Below, piece after piece: positions 44,913 to 54,495 of a stretch of DNA of 64,000 nucleotides; position 1 is the first letter of the stretch; each line of letters opens with the position of its first letter. The position numbers and the translations under genes were made by a program. The DNA is taken from NCBI GenBank assembly GCA_023953835.1, contig JAMLJB010000001.1:1922001-1986000 (forward strand), given 5' to 3'. The notes under the pieces are model-generated. The model had not been told where the DNA came from, made no database searches, and was given only the letters and a program-made list of their open reading frames with translations. Origin of the DNA: Rhizobiaceae bacterium (GTDB lineage Bacteria > Pseudomonadota > Alphaproteobacteria > Rhizobiales > Rhizobiaceae).

Positions 44913-46409
44913 ATGATCGAATATGGCCATTTCATTGGCGGCAAGCGTGTTGCCGGAAAGAGCGGGCGCACCGCCGAGGTGCTGCAGCCGATGGACGGCA
45001 CCGTGCGCGGCAAGGTTGCGCTCGCCTCGCAGGCCGAACTGCGCGAAGCGGTGGAGAACGCCAAGGCCGCGCAGCCCGCATGGGCAGCCACCAACCCGCA
45101 GCGCCGGGTCCGCGTGCTGATGAAATTCCTGGAACTTGCCCAGCGGGAATATGACTCGTTGGCCGACATATTGGCGCGTGAGCACGGCAAGACGATTGCC
45201 GACGCCAAGGGCGACATCCAGCGCGGCCTCGAAGTCGTGGAAGTCTGCATCGGCGCGCCGCACATGATGAAGGGCGAATTCACCGATGGCGCTGGCCCCG
45301 GCATCGATGTCTATTCCATGCGCCAGCCGCTTGGCGTCGTGGCCGGCATCACGCCCTTCAACTTCCCCGCCATGATCCCGCTGTGGAAGATCGCGCCTGC
45401 CATTGCCTGTGGCAACGCCTTCATCCTCAAGCCGTCAGAGCGCGACCCCGGCGTGCCGCTGCGCATCGCCGAACTGTTCATCGAGGCGGGCCTCCCCGCA
45501 GGCATCCTGAACGTCGTGAACGGCGACAAGGAAGCCGTGGACGCCATCCTTGACGACCATGACATCAAGGCCATCGGATTCGTCGGCTCGACGCCGATCG
45601 CGCAGTACATCTATGCGCGCGGCTGTGCGGCGGGCAAGCGCGTCCAGTGCTTCGGCGGTGCGAAGAACCACATGATCATCATGCCCGACGCCGACATGGA
45701 CCAGACGGTCGATGCGCTGATCGGCGCGGGCTACGGATCCGCCGGCGAGCGCTGCATGGCGATCTCGGTTGCCGTACCGGTCGGAAACGACACCGCCGAG
45801 CGCCTGATGGAAAAGCTCGTCCCGCGCGTGGAAAGCCTCAAGGTCGGCCCCTCGACGGACTCCTCCGCCGATTTCGGCCCGGTGGTCACGAAACAGGCGC
45901 TGGACCGGATCAAGAACTATGTGGACATCGGCGTCAAGGAAGGCGCGAAGCTCGTCGTCGATGGCCGTGGCTTCAAGATGCAGGGCTATGAAAACGGCTA
46001 CTATATGGGCGGCTGCCTTTTCGACGATGTGACGCCCAACATGCGCATCTACAAGGAAGAGATCTTCGGTCCCGTGCTCTCCGTGGTCCGCGCGCCGACC
46101 TATGAAAACGCGATCAAGCTCGCCAACGATCACGAGATGGGCAATGGCGTCGCCATCTTCACGCGCGACGGCGATGCCGCCCGCGATTTTGCCAGCCGCG
46201 TTCAGGTCGGCATGGTCGGAGTCAATGTACCGATCCCTGTGCCGATTGCCTACTACACCTTCGGCGGCTGGAAGGCGTCGTCCTTCGGCGATCTGAACCA
46301 GCACGGTCCGGATGCCTTCCGCTTCTACACCAAGACCAAGACGGTCACGTCCCGCTGGCCCTCGGGCATCAAGGACGGCGCGGAATTCGTCATCCCGACG
46401 ATGAACTGA
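44913..46409 (+). CDS. mmsA: CoA-acylating methylmalonate-semialdehyde dehydrogenase
   Basis: A 498-residue enzyme of valine, thymine and (as IolA) inositol breakdown; it converts methylmalonate or malonate semialdehyde to propionyl- or acetyl-CoA. The catalytic cysteine is C281 in GSAGERCMAIS. The usual general-base glutamate is replaced in CFGGAKNHMIIMPDAD, a family feature that allows CoA instead of water to attack. C-terminal VNVPIPVPIAYYTFGGWK is specific to this family. ATG 44913 follows GGGAGAG. Confidence 0.95.
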   Translation: MIEYGHFIGGKRVAGKSGRTAEVLQPMDGTVRGKVALASQAELREAVENAKAAQPAWAATNPQRRVRVLMKFLELAQREYDSLADILAREHGKTIADAKGDIQRGLEVVEVCIGAPHMMKGEFTDGAGPGIDVYSMRQPLGVVAGITPFNFPAMIPLWKIAPAIACGNAFILKPSERDPGVPLRIAELFIEAGLPAGILNVVNGDKEAVDAILDDHDIKAIGFVGSTPIAQYIYARGCAAGKRVQCFGGAKNHMIIMPDADMDQTVDALIGAGYGSAGERCMAISVAVPVGNDTAERLMEKLVPRVESLKVGPSTDSSADFGPVVTKQALDRIKNYVDIGVKEGAKLVVDGRGFKMQGYENGYYMGGCLFDDVTPNMRIYKEEIFGPVLSVVRAPTYENAIKLANDHEMGNGVAIFTRDGDAARDFASRVQVGMVGVNVPIPVPIAYYTFGGWKASSFGDLNQHGPDAFRFYTKTKTVTSRWPSGIKDGAEFVIPTMN

Positions 46410-46471
46410 TCCGGGTTGGGGGGCGCATGCCCCTCACTGCCCTGCCCTAAAATAGGTTGAGTGGCGGATGG

Positions 46472-47128
46472 TCAGCCGCGCTGTTGCAGGGCGTGGCGCA
46501 TCAGAAGGTCGATGAGGCGGCTTGCCTCGTCGCCCGCCACCCGCTCGTCCTTCGCCAGCATCGCGCGGATCACGGCCACGTGGCGACGGGCCGATTCCTC
46601 AAGCCCGCCCGGCGAGCGATAGCGGAACCAGAACCTGCGGCTGTGCGCCTGCAACGGTCCTGCCACACGTGCGGCGAACGGATTGTCCGTGATCTCGCCC
46701 AGCGCATCGTCGAGCAGTTTGTCCGCTTCGAGGAAATGCGCCAGGTCGTTCGCCGCCGCCGCGTCCTGCATCGCGTCCATCGCCGCTTCGAAGCGTGCCG
46801 CCATCGGTTCGGCCATCAGCCGCGCGGCGGAGCGCGCCAGAATGATTTCCGGGCCCCGGCGCGTTTCCAGAACGCGCGGCCAGTCCGCAGGATCGAGCGG
46901 CGCGATCTGTAGGCCCGCGCGCGGCCTCACGCTCATCAGGCCCTCCCACGCAAGTCGCTGGATCGCCTCGCGCACCGGCGTGCGCCCGAGACCGATCCGC
47001 TCGATCAAGGCCCCCTCCGTCACCAGAGAGCCGGGCGCAAGTTCCAACGTCACGATCTGCCGTTCAAGCTCGTGATAGGCGCGCGAGGCGGCGGGAACCT
47101 GCTCGTTCCGGGAAAGGGTGTCGTACAT
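46472..47128 (-). CDS. GntR-family regulator (FadR/FCD type), probable hydroxyproline repressor
   Basis: The 218-residue regulator has an N-terminal winged helix (LERQIVTLELAPGSLVTEGAL, then RIGLGRTPVREAIQRLAWEGL) and a C-terminal all-helical FCD ligand domain (metal-site-like HVAVIRAML). It begins at ATG 47128 and is divergent from hypD. A perfect TGATATATCA site lies seven bases upstream of its start and another lies in the hypD promoter, so it likely represses both. Context makes a hydroxyproline-pathway intermediate the probable inducer; that is inference. A much longer upstream extension of the frame is not real. Confidence 0.87.
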   Translation of the reverse strand: MYDTLSRNEQVPAASRAYHELERQIVTLELAPGSLVTEGALIERIGLGRTPVREAIQRLAWEGLMSVRPRAGLQIAPLDPADWPRVLETRRGPEIILARSAARLMAEPMAARFEAAMDAMQDAAAANDLAHFLEADKLLDDALGEITDNPFAARVAGPLQAHSRRFWFRYRSPGGLEESARRHVAVIRAMLAKDERVAGDEASRLIDLLMRHALQQRG

Positions 47129-47134
47129 GGAAAT

Positions 47135-47144
47135 TGATATATCA
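47135..47144. promoter_or_regulatory. GntR operator, proximal to the regulator gene
   Basis: The perfect palindrome TGATATATCA lies seven bases upstream of the GntR start codon. It is identical to the site at 47190-47199, with 55 bp from start to start, close to five helical turns. Confidence 0.72.
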
Positions 47145-47158
47145 CAGCACGAATCCTG

Positions 47159-47187
47159 TTGACACCCATTATTTGATGAGATATACA
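47159..47187 (+). promoter_or_regulatory. near-consensus sigma70 promoter for hypD-hypO-hypRE
   Basis: TTGACA (47159-47164), a 17-bp spacer and TATACA (47182-47187) precede hypD. Transcription should begin near 47194, inside the second operator. This is the strongest promoter match seen by eye in the window and would need a repressor to keep it silent. Confidence 0.8.
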
Positions 47188-47188
47188 T

Positions 47189-47200
47189 CTGATATATCAG
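47189..47200. promoter_or_regulatory. GntR operator over the hypD transcription start
   Basis: CTGATATATCAG is a 12-bp perfect palindrome just past the -10 box and directly before the AGAGGAG ribosome-binding site of hypD. Binding here would block transcription initiation. Confidence 0.78.
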
Positions 47201-47213
47201 AGGAGCGGATGCG

Positions 47214-48107
47214 ATGTGGACCGGGGTTTTTCCAGCAGTCACGACGAAATTCACCAAGAACGACAAACTCGACCATGCCGAGATGGAGCGGTGCTTCCAG
47301 TTGCAGATCGATGCAGGCGTTGACGGCATCATCGTCTGCGGTTCGCTGGGCGAGGGCCCGATGCTGAGCCATGACGAGAAGATCGAGATCCTCAAGACCG
47401 CGCAGAAGGTGGCGGGCCGCAAGCCGGTTCTGTTGACCATCAACGAAGCCGCGACACGCGATGCCGCCTCGCTTGCGAAGCGCGCGGCGAAGGAAGGCGC
47501 ATCCGGGTTGATGGTGGTGCCGAGCCCGATCTATCACACCAATCCGGATGAAACGGTTGCCGCGCTCAAGGCCGTCGCCAAGGCGGGCGACCTGCCGGTG
47601 ATGATCTACTCCAATCGCCTTGCCTACCGGGTGGACGTGACCTGCGACGATATGGAAAAGCTCGCGAAGGACGAGCGTTTCGTGGCGATCAAGGAATCGT
47701 CGGACGACATCCGGCGCTCGACCGAAATCATCAATCGCTTCGGCAATCGCTTCGACCTGTTCACGGGTGTCGACAATCTCGCTTTCGAGGCGCTTTCAGT
47801 GGGCGCCATCGGCTGGGTGGCCGGGCTTGTCACGGCCTTCCCGCGCGAGACGGTCGCGATCTACCAGCTCATGAAGCAGGGCCGCCGTGACGAGGCGCTT
47901 GCAATCTATCGCTGGTTCCGGCCTTTGCTCGACCTCGATGTGTCCACCTATCTGGTGCAGAACATCAAGCTGGCGGAAGTCTTTGCCATCGACACCAATG
48001 ACAGGGTGCGCATGCCGCGACAGCCGCTTTCGGGCGCGCGCCGTAAGGTGGTCGAGAAGATCGTCAAGGACGCGCTTTCAAGGCGCCCCAGGCTGCCGAA
48101 ATTCTGA
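47214..48107 (+). CDS. hypD: pyrroline-4-hydroxy-2-carboxylate deaminase (DapA superfamily)
   Basis: A 297-residue dihydrodipicolinate-synthase-fold protein. GVFPAVTTKFTKND starts the barrel, and the Schiff-base lysine lies in RFVAIKESSDDIR. A tyrosine lies in MIYSNRLAYRVD. Followed by a D-amino-acid oxidoreductase and hydroxyproline epimerase, it is best read as the deaminase that turns Pyr4H2C into 2-ketoglutarate semialdehyde. Without that context only the superfamily could be stated. Start ATG 47214 is set by AGAGGAG; another ATG at 47209 is out of frame. Confidence 0.83.
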   Translation: MWTGVFPAVTTKFTKNDKLDHAEMERCFQLQIDAGVDGIIVCGSLGEGPMLSHDEKIEILKTAQKVAGRKPVLLTINEAATRDAASLAKRAAKEGASGLMVVPSPIYHTNPDETVAALKAVAKAGDLPVMIYSNRLAYRVDVTCDDMEKLAKDERFVAIKESSDDIRRSTEIINRFGNRFDLFTGVDNLAFEALSVGAIGWVAGLVTAFPRETVAIYQLMKQGRRDEALAIYRWFRPLLDLDVSTYLVQNIKLAEVFAIDTNDRVRMPRQPLSGARRKVVEKIVKDALSRRPRLPKF

Positions 48108-48129
48108 TCGCAGCAGGGGCCGCGAAAAA

Positions 48130-49380
48130 TTGTTGGCCGAAGGTCGCCCCGAGATTGCCGTCGTAGGTTGCGGCATTGTCGGAATTGCCGTGGCCACCTT
48201 GCTTGCCGAAGCGGGGCGCAAGGTTACGGTGTTCGACCGCAGCGGCGTCTGTGAGGAAACGAGTTCCGGCAATGCGGCGGCGTTCGCCTTTTCGGATGTG
48301 CTGCCGCTTGCGCAGAAGGGAATGCTGCGCAACCTTCCGCGCTGGCTCGCCGACCCGCTCGGCCCGCTGTCGATTCCGCCATCCTACCTGCCGAAACTGG
48401 CGCCGTGGCTGTTCCGCTTCTGGCGCGCGGGCGCGCGGTCGAACCACGAGCGCGCTCTGGCCGCGCAGGTCGCGCTGATGCGGCTCGCCGAGAGCGAATG
48501 GATGGGCTTGATGGAGCGCTCCCGCACCCGCTCGATGTTGCGCGAGGATGGTTCGCTGGAGCTTTACGAAAACGAGGCGGAGTTTGCGGCGGCGCTTCCG
48601 GGCTGGAACGCGCGCGAAAGGTTCGGCATCGACTTCCGGCATGTCGAAGGCGACGGGATGGCCGAACTCCAGCCCGGCCTGTCACCGCGTTTCGTGAAGG
48701 GAACCTTCGTTCCCGGCTGGAAAACCGTCAGCAATCCGCTGGACCTCGCCAGGGCGGTCTGGCGCCATGCGGAAGCATCGGGCGCGCGCATTGTCAGGGC
48801 AACGGTCAGCCGGATCGCGCTGGGAACGGGCGGTCCGGTCGTCGTGCTGGACAATGGCGAACGCGTCGAAGTCGGCATGCTTGTTGTAGCCGCAGGTGCA
48901 TGGTCGCATCTGCTGGCACGGGACGTCGGCGAGCGTATCCCGCTTGAAACGGAACGCGGCTACAACACGACCTTTCCGGCGACGGCGTTCGAGCTGAAGC
49001 GGCAGCTCATCTTTTCTGGCCATGGCTTCGTGGTCACTCCGCTCGAACACGCGGTACGCGTCGGCGGCGCGGTCGAACTTGGTGGCCTTGCGCTGCCTCC
49101 GAACTATGCCCGTTCCCGCGCGATGGTTGAAAAGGTGAAGGCGTTCCTGCCGGGCTTCGACAATCGCGAGGGCAGGGAGTGGATGGGCTATCGCCCGTCG
49201 CTGCCGGACTCGCTGCCCGTCATCGGGCGCTCGCGCGACGATCCGGCAATCTTCTACGCGTTCGGCCACGGCCATCTCGGCCTGACGCAGGCGGCGGCCA
49301 CCGGACGCTTGATCCGCGACCTCGTTCTCGGGCACCCTGCACCCATCGACCTTGCGCCGTTTTCGGCGCGCCGCTTCTGA
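48130..49380 (+). CDS. hypO: D-hydroxyproline dehydrogenase-type FAD oxidoreductase
   Basis: A DAO-family flavoprotein of about 416 residues. It has the FAD motif IAVVGCGIVGIAVATLLAE near the N-terminus, then CEETSSGNAAAFAF, which resembles the DadA family, and FGHGHLGLTQAAATG near the C-terminus. No ATG is available; TTG at 48130 or 48133 follows AGGGG. In this operon it should oxidise cis-4-hydroxy-D-proline to Pyr4H2C. The single-subunit type fits the Sinorhizobium pathway rather than the multi-subunit Pseudomonas enzyme. It lies 22 bp after hypD and ten bases before the epimerase gene. Confidence 0.82.
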   Translation: MLAEGRPEIAVVGCGIVGIAVATLLAEAGRKVTVFDRSGVCEETSSGNAAAFAFSDVLPLAQKGMLRNLPRWLADPLGPLSIPPSYLPKLAPWLFRFWRAGARSNHERALAAQVALMRLAESEWMGLMERSRTRSMLREDGSLELYENEAEFAAALPGWNARERFGIDFRHVEGDGMAELQPGLSPRFVKGTFVPGWKTVSNPLDLARAVWRHAEASGARIVRATVSRIALGTGGPVVVLDNGERVEVGMLVVAAGAWSHLLARDVGERIPLETERGYNTTFPATAFELKRQLIFSGHGFVVTPLEHAVRVGGAVELGGLALPPNYARSRAMVEKVKAFLPGFDNREGREWMGYRPSLPDSLPVIGRSRDDPAIFYAFGHGHLGLTQAAATGRLIRDLVLGHPAPIDLAPFSARRF

Positions 49381-49390
49381 CGGAGTTTCC

Positions 49391-50392
49391 ATGGCCCGCC
49401 ACACCTTCACCTGTATCGACGGCCACACCTGCGGAAATCCCGTCCGGCTTGTTGCGGGCGGCGGGCCGCTGCTGGAAGGCAGCACCATGATGGAGCGCCG
49501 GGCGCATTTCCTTGCCGAGTTCGACTGGATACGCACCGGCCTGATGTTCGAGCCGCGCGGCCACGACATGATGTCCGGCTCGATCCTCTATCCGCCGACG
49601 CGCGACGATTGCGACATCGGCATCCTGTTCATCGAAACGTCCGGCTGCCTGCCGATGTGCGGCCATGGCACCATCGGCACCGTGACCATGGCCGTGGAGA
49701 ACGGCCTCGTCAAACCGAAGACGCCGGGGCGTTTGAATCTGGACACTCCGGCGGGGCTGGTCGTGGCGGAATATGTGCAGAAGGGCGACCATGTCGAAGA
49801 GGTTCGAATCACTAATGTGCCATCCTTCCTCTATGCCGAGGGCCTGACCGTCGATTGCCCGGTGCTCGGCGAGATTGTTGTCGACGTCGCCTATGGCGGC
49901 AATTTCTACGCAATCGTCGAACCGCAGGCGAACTATCGCGACATGGCCGACTACAGCGCAGGCGAGCTGATCGCGTGGAGCCCGGTCGTGCGGCAGCGGC
50001 TGAACGAGAAATACAGCTTCGTGCACCCGGAAAAACCGGAGATCGACCGACTCACCCACATGCTCTGGACCGGCGCTCCGGTCACGCCCGAAGGCGACGC
50101 GCGCAACGCCGTGTTCTATGGCGACAAGGCCATCGATCGCTCGCCCTGCGGCACAGGCACCTCGGCAAGGATGGCGCAATTGCACGCGAAGGGCAGGCTG
50201 AAGGCAGGCGACAGATTCAATCATGAATCGATCATCAGCTCGCTCTTCAAGGGTCGGGTCGAGCGTGAGGTGCCGGTCGCCAACCGGACCGGAATCATCC
50301 CGTCGATCGGCGGTTGGGCGCGGATGACGGGCTACAATACGATCTTCATCGACGATCGCGATCCGTTCGCGAAAGGCTTTGTCGTCAAATAA
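49391..50392 (+). CDS. hypRE: 4-hydroxyproline 2-epimerase (proline racemase family)
   Basis: A 333-residue cofactor-independent epimerase converting trans-4-hydroxy-L-proline to cis-4-hydroxy-D-proline. Both catalytic cysteines are present: C90 in LPMCGHGTIG and C253 in RSPCGTGTSA. That excludes the dehydratase subgroup, which has Thr at the second site. The sequence closely follows Brucella HyPRE/PrpA (GHTCGNPVRLVAGGGP; FIDDRDPFAKGF at the end). ATG 49391 has GGAG upstream. It ends the hyp operon; no ketoglutarate-semialdehyde dehydrogenase gene follows. Confidence 0.94.
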   Translation: MARHTFTCIDGHTCGNPVRLVAGGGPLLEGSTMMERRAHFLAEFDWIRTGLMFEPRGHDMMSGSILYPPTRDDCDIGILFIETSGCLPMCGHGTIGTVTMAVENGLVKPKTPGRLNLDTPAGLVVAEYVQKGDHVEEVRITNVPSFLYAEGLTVDCPVLGEIVVDVAYGGNFYAIVEPQANYRDMADYSAGELIAWSPVVRQRLNEKYSFVHPEKPEIDRLTHMLWTGAPVTPEGDARNAVFYGDKAIDRSPCGTGTSARMAQLHAKGRLKAGDRFNHESIISSLFKGRVEREVPVANRTGIIPSIGGWARMTGYNTIFIDDRDPFAKGFVVK

Positions 50393-50668
50393 AATCGTGC
50401 GCGCGGAAGCTGGCTGACGCGATGCGAGATGTCATGTGAGGATGTGCTAAAATAACTGGATTCTTCGTTGGCTTTGCGCTAGGCGGTGCGCGCTGTTCTG
50501 TCTGGCGGGAATGAAATTCCTGGTGTCCTGCAAGAATCGATGGCTTCATGGGAAGCAGAACGACCCCCATAAAGGGCGTTGCATTCCTTAGCCAATCGCT
50601 TAGGACTAGAGAGAATGACATAACGGAGCGCGACCGGCGACGGCGACACTCCTGGGGAGCAAGAAGTT

Positions 50669-51571
50669 ATGCAGTACTTCATCCAGCAGCTTGTGAACGG
50701 GCTGACGCTGGGGGCTATCTACGGGCTGATCGCAATCGGCTACACGATGGTCTACGGCATTGTCGGCATGATCAACTTCGCGCACGGCGACATCTTCATG
50801 GTCGGCGCCTTCATCGCACTGATCGTCTTCCTCATCCTCACATCGATCTTTGCAAGCATCCACGTGGTGCTGTTCCTGCTGATCATGATGATCGTGGCGA
50901 TGCTGATGACCAGCCTCTACAACTGGACGATCGAGAAGGTGGCCTACAGGCCGCTCAGGGGATCGTTCCGGCTTGCGCCGCTGATCACCGCGATCGGTAT
51001 GTCGATCTTCCTGTCGAACTTCGTGCAGGTGACGCAGGGGCCGCGAAACAAGCCCATCCCGCCGCTCATAAGCCAGGTTTACAATGTGGGCGGCATCTCG
51101 GTCTCGCTCAAGCAGATCGTGATCGTCGTGGTTACGGCGCTGCTGCTGGCGGTGTTCTGGTATCTCGTGAACAAGACCGCTCTCGGGCGCGCGCAGCGTG
51201 CATGCGAGCAGGACCGCAAGATGGCCGCGCTGCTCGGCATCGACGTGGACAAGACAATCTCCATCACCTTCATCATGGGCGCGGCACTCGCGGCAGTCGC
51301 GGGCACGTTGTACCTAATGTATTACGGCGTCGTGTCCTTTTCCGACGGGTTCGTTCCCGGCGTGAAGGCGTTCACCGCGGCGGTGCTGGGCGGCATCGGC
51401 TCGCTTCCGGGCGCGGTCATCGGCGGCGTGCTGATCGGACTCATCGAATCCCTTTGGTCAGCCTATTTCTCGATCGACTACAAGGACGTCGCGGCGTTCT
51501 CGATCCTTGCCATCGTGCTGATCTTCCTGCCGTCCGGCATTCTTGGCCGGCCTGAAGTCGAAAAGGTTTGA
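50669..51571 (+). CDS. livH: branched-chain amino-acid ABC transporter permease LivH
   Basis: A 300-residue membrane permease beginning QYFIQQLVNGLTLGAIYGLIAIGYTMVYGIVG, the standard LivH N-terminus. Multiple transmembrane helices and the EAA-like ACEQDRKMAALLGIDVDKTI loop follow. It is first in the livHMGF operon, three bases before livM. The 276-bp upstream gap holds no gene and should carry the promoter. Confidence 0.95.
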   Translation: MQYFIQQLVNGLTLGAIYGLIAIGYTMVYGIVGMINFAHGDIFMVGAFIALIVFLILTSIFASIHVVLFLLIMMIVAMLMTSLYNWTIEKVAYRPLRGSFRLAPLITAIGMSIFLSNFVQVTQGPRNKPIPPLISQVYNVGGISVSLKQIVIVVVTALLLAVFWYLVNKTALGRAQRACEQDRKMAALLGIDVDKTISITFIMGAALAAVAGTLYLMYYGVVSFSDGFVPGVKAFTAAVLGGIGSLPGAVIGGVLIGLIESLWSAYFSIDYKDVAAFSILAIVLIFLPSGILGRPEVEKV

Positions 51572-51574
51572 ACC

Positions 51575-52954
51575 ATGGCGGCTGTTGAAAAAAGCGAGCC
51601 GGAAAGCAATTTTGCCGTCGCTATACGAGAGGCGTTGTACGCTGGCCTGTTGTCGTTCGGGCTGTTCTTCCTGCTCATCGGCCTCGAGACCACACAGAAC
51701 ATCAGCAATGAGCTGATCCTCGTCCAGCGCTGGGGGTTGCTCGCGGTCGTCGTCGCGCTCGTGATGGTCGTGCGCTTCGTGTTCGTGGCGTTCATCCTGC
51801 CGGCCGCCGCGCGGCGCAAGGCCCAGAAGGCCGCGACCGTCACCGAAGAGGAACCCGGCTACATCCGGCGGAATTTCTCGAAGCTCGCCATTATCTTCCT
51901 TCTGCTTTTTCCCATCCTTTCCCTGCTGTTTGCCGGACTGCAGGGGTCGCTGAAATGGGTCGATAATTTCGGCATCCAGATCCTGATCTACGTGATGCTG
52001 GCATGGGGCCTCAACATCGTGGTCGGCCTCGCGGGCCTGCTCGATCTCGGCTATGTCGCGTTCTATGCCGTGGGCGCGTACTCCTATGCGCTGCTCGGCC
52101 AGCAGTTCGGACTGTCGTTCTGGATATTGCTGCCGCTCGCCGGCATTCTTGCCGCGTTCTGGGGCGTCATTCTCGGCTTTCCGGTGCTGCGCCTGCGAGG
52201 GGACTATCTTGCCATCGTCACGCTGGCATTCGGCGAAATCATCCGTCTGGTGCTGATCAACTGGCGCGAGGTGACGAATGGCGCAGCCGGCATTTCCGGC
52301 ATACCGAAGGTCAGCTTTTTCGGGCTGTTCACCTTCAATGTGTCTGACCCCAACTATATCGCCAAGGTGTTCAGCCTGCCGGTATCGAGCGTCTACTACA
52401 AGATCTTCCTCTACTACCTCATTCTCGGGCTTTGCCTGCTGACGGCCTATGTCACCATTCGCCTGCGCCGCATGCCCATCGGTCGCGCCTGGGAAGCGCT
52501 GCGCGAGGATGAAATCGCCTGCCGTTCGCTCGGCATCAACACCACGACGACGAAGCTCACGGCTTTCGCCATCGGTGCGATGTTCGCCGGCTTCGCGGGA
52601 TCGTTCTTCGCCGCGCGTCAGGGTTTCGTCAGCCCCGAATCGTTCATCTTCATCGAGTCAGCCATCATCCTCGCTATCGTGGTGCTGGGCGGCATGGGAT
52701 CGCTGATCGGCATCGCCGTAGCGGCTGCCGTGATGATCGGCGGCACGGAGGCGCTGCGCGAGCTGCAATTCCTGAAGGTCATCTTCGGCCCGGATTTCAC
52801 GCCCGAGCTTTACCGCATGCTCCTTTTCGGTCTGGCGATGGTCGTCGTGATGCTCTGGAAGCCGCGCGGTTTCGTGGGCAGCCGCGAACCGACAGCCTTC
52901 CTGCATGAGCGAAAAACCGTATCCGCCGCCTTCACCAAGGAAGGACACGGCTGA
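51575..52954 (+). CDS. livM: branched-chain amino-acid ABC transporter permease LivM
   Basis: The 459-residue second permease. Its N-terminal membrane segments (residues about 20-80) are the extra LivM extension. The conserved core begins near residue 125 ([33 protein letters not shown]) and continues to [20 protein letters not shown], the ATPase contact loop. The stop overlaps the livG start by one base (TGATG). Confidence 0.95.
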   Translation: MAAVEKSEPESNFAVAIREALYAGLLSFGLFFLLIGLETTQNISNELILVQRWGLLAVVVALVMVVRFVFVAFILPAAARRKAQKAATVTEEEPGYIRRNFSKLAIIFLLLFPILSLLFAGLQGSLKWVDNFGIQILIYVMLAWGLNIVVGLAGLLDLGYVAFYAVGAYSYALLGQQFGLSFWILLPLAGILAAFWGVILGFPVLRLRGDYLAIVTLAFGEIIRLVLINWREVTNGAAGISGIPKVSFFGLFTFNVSDPNYIAKVFSLPVSSVYYKIFLYYLILGLCLLTAYVTIRLRRMPIGRAWEALREDEIACRSLGINTTTTKLTAFAIGAMFAGFAGSFFAARQGFVSPESFIFIESAIILAIVVLGGMGSLIGIAVAAAVMIGGTEALRELQFLKVIFGPDFTPELYRMLLFGLAMVVVMLWKPRGFVGSREPTAFLHERKTVSAAFTKEGHG

Positions 52955-54495
52955 TGAACGCGAGCGTATCCGGCATGAATGAGCCCATTCTCAAGGTTGA
53001 GCATCTGTCGATGAAGTTCGGCGGACTGATCGCCATCGGTGACCTGTCCTTCGACGCGCGGCGCGGCGAGATCACTGCGCTGATCGGACCGAACGGCGCC
53101 GGCAAGACCACGGTGTTCAATTGCATCACCGGCTTCTACAAGCCGACTGAGGGCATGATTACGCTGACGGCCAAAGACGGCAGCCAGTTCCTGCTGGAAC
53201 GGCTGCCCGGCCATGACATCAACAAGCGCGCCAAGGTCGCCCGGACGTTCCAGAACATCCGGCTCTTTTCGGGCATGACCGTGCTGGAAAACCTTCTCGT
53301 CGCACAGCACAACAAGCTCATGAAGGCGTCCGGTTTCACCGTGATGGGCCTGCTCGGCCTCGGCGGCTACAAGGCTGCCTCGGAGGAGTCGATCGTCCTC
53401 GCCCGCCATTGGCTGGAGAAGGCCGACCTGATCCGGCGCGCGGACGAACCTGCGGGGTCGCTGCCTTACGGTGACCAGCGCCGCCTGGAAATCGCGCGCG
53501 CCATGTGCACGGGTCCCGAACTGCTTTGCCTCGACGAGCCCGCCGCCGGCCTCAACCCGCGCGAGTCGCTGGCGCTCAACACCTTGCTCAACGACATCAA
53601 GGATTCGACGGGCACATCGATATTGCTGATCGAGCACGACATGTCGGTGGTGATGCAGATTTCCGATCACGTCGTCGTCCTTGAATATGGTCGCAAGATT
53701 TCCGATGGCGATCCGACGTTCGTGAAGAGCGATCCACGCGTCATCGCGGCTTATCTCGGCGTCGAAGACGAGGAGGTCGAGGATGTTCTTGTCGCGGTTG
53801 GCGACGACAATGTGATTGAGCAACTCGACGCCGAGCCAGATGCGGCGCACGGTCCGGGAGCCTCGTCCTCATTCCTCGCGGGTCCGGTGTCGGATACGAT
53901 CGGCCACAGCGATCCAGGTGGCGAAGTGACACGCGTGGCGCGTGGGGCGTCGAAGGCCGAACAGGTCGACGCGCTAAATCGCCTGCATGCTGCGGAGGCT
54001 GCTGCGAAGGCCAGTGCCGCGGCGGCGGGCGAGGCCCCTGCCGCGAAGCCAAAGGCGACGCGTGCCGCGAAAAAGCCTGTCGCCAGGACCGCTGCGGCAG
54101 CGGCACCAGCAAAATCTGCCGCAAAGGCGCCCGCAGCCAAGTCGGCGCCGAAAGCACCGGTAGCGAAAGCCGCGCCCAAGGAACCTGCGGCCAAAGCCGC
54201 ATCGCGCGCCGGGTCATCGGCATCGGGAGTTTCGAACAGGCTTCAGGCCCCGCGCGGCGGCAAGCCCGACGATCTGCTGCTCATCAAGGGCATAGGGCCG
54301 ATCAACAACCGCAAGCTCAACGAGCATGGCATATTCCACTTCGACCAGATCGCCGCGTGGAAGAGGGCGGATATCGCTGCGGCGGAAGCCTATCTCGAAT
54401 TTGACGGCAGGATCGCCCGTGAGGACTGGATCGGGCAGGCGAAGCAGCTTGCGGCCCGGACGCCTAAGACCACGAAGCGCGGGAGTTCCAAATAA
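52954..54495 (+). CDS. livG: LivG-type ABC ATPase with long C-terminal Ala/Lys-rich linker and HhH domain
   Basis: Residues about 10-270 are a normal LivG ATPase: Walker [11 protein letters not shown]-loop [10 protein letters not shown], signature [15 protein letters not shown], Walker [14 protein letters not shown] and switch histidine LIEHDMS. LivG is normally 250-300 residues; this protein has 513. After an acidic segment (about 270-300) comes an Ala/Lys/Pro linker (about 350-425) of tandem AAK/APK units. A compact domain follows at about 430-495, [20 protein letters not shown] then FHFDQIAAW, which is a helix-hairpin-helix-like fold. This domain is known as a tail on NuoE and on L21 in Hyphomicrobiales; on LivG it is unexpected. 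No frameshift is seen; livF starts at the stop codon. Confidence 0.9.
   Translation: MNASVSGMNEPILKVEHLSMKFGGLIAIGDLSFDARRGEITALIGPNGAGKTTVFNCITGFYKPTEGMITLTAKDGSQFLLERLPGHDINKRAKVARTFQNIRLFSGMTVLENLLVAQHNKLMKASGFTVMGLLGLGGYKAASEESIVLARHWLEKADLIRRADEPAGSLPYGDQRRLEIARAMCTGPELLCLDEPAAGLNPRESLALNTLLNDIKDSTGTSILLIEHDMSVVMQISDHVVVLEYGRKISDGDPTFVKSDPRVIAAYLGVEDEEVEDVLVAVGDDNVIEQLDAEPDAAHGPGASSSFLAGPVSDTIGHSDPGGEVTRVARGASKAEQVDALNRLHAAEAAAKASAAAAGEAPAAKPKATRAAKKPVARTAAAAAPAKSAAKAPAAKSAPKAPVAKAAPKEPAAKAASRAGSSASGVSNRLQAPRGGKPDDLLLIKGIGPINNRKLNEHGIFHFDQIAAWKRADIAAAEAYLEFDGRIAREDWIGQAKQLAARTPKTTKRGSSK

Noticed and set aside
46409..46471. Short GGGGC/GCCCC hairpin after mmsA as a terminator
   Set aside because: Stem of only five bases and no U-tract; too weak to call.
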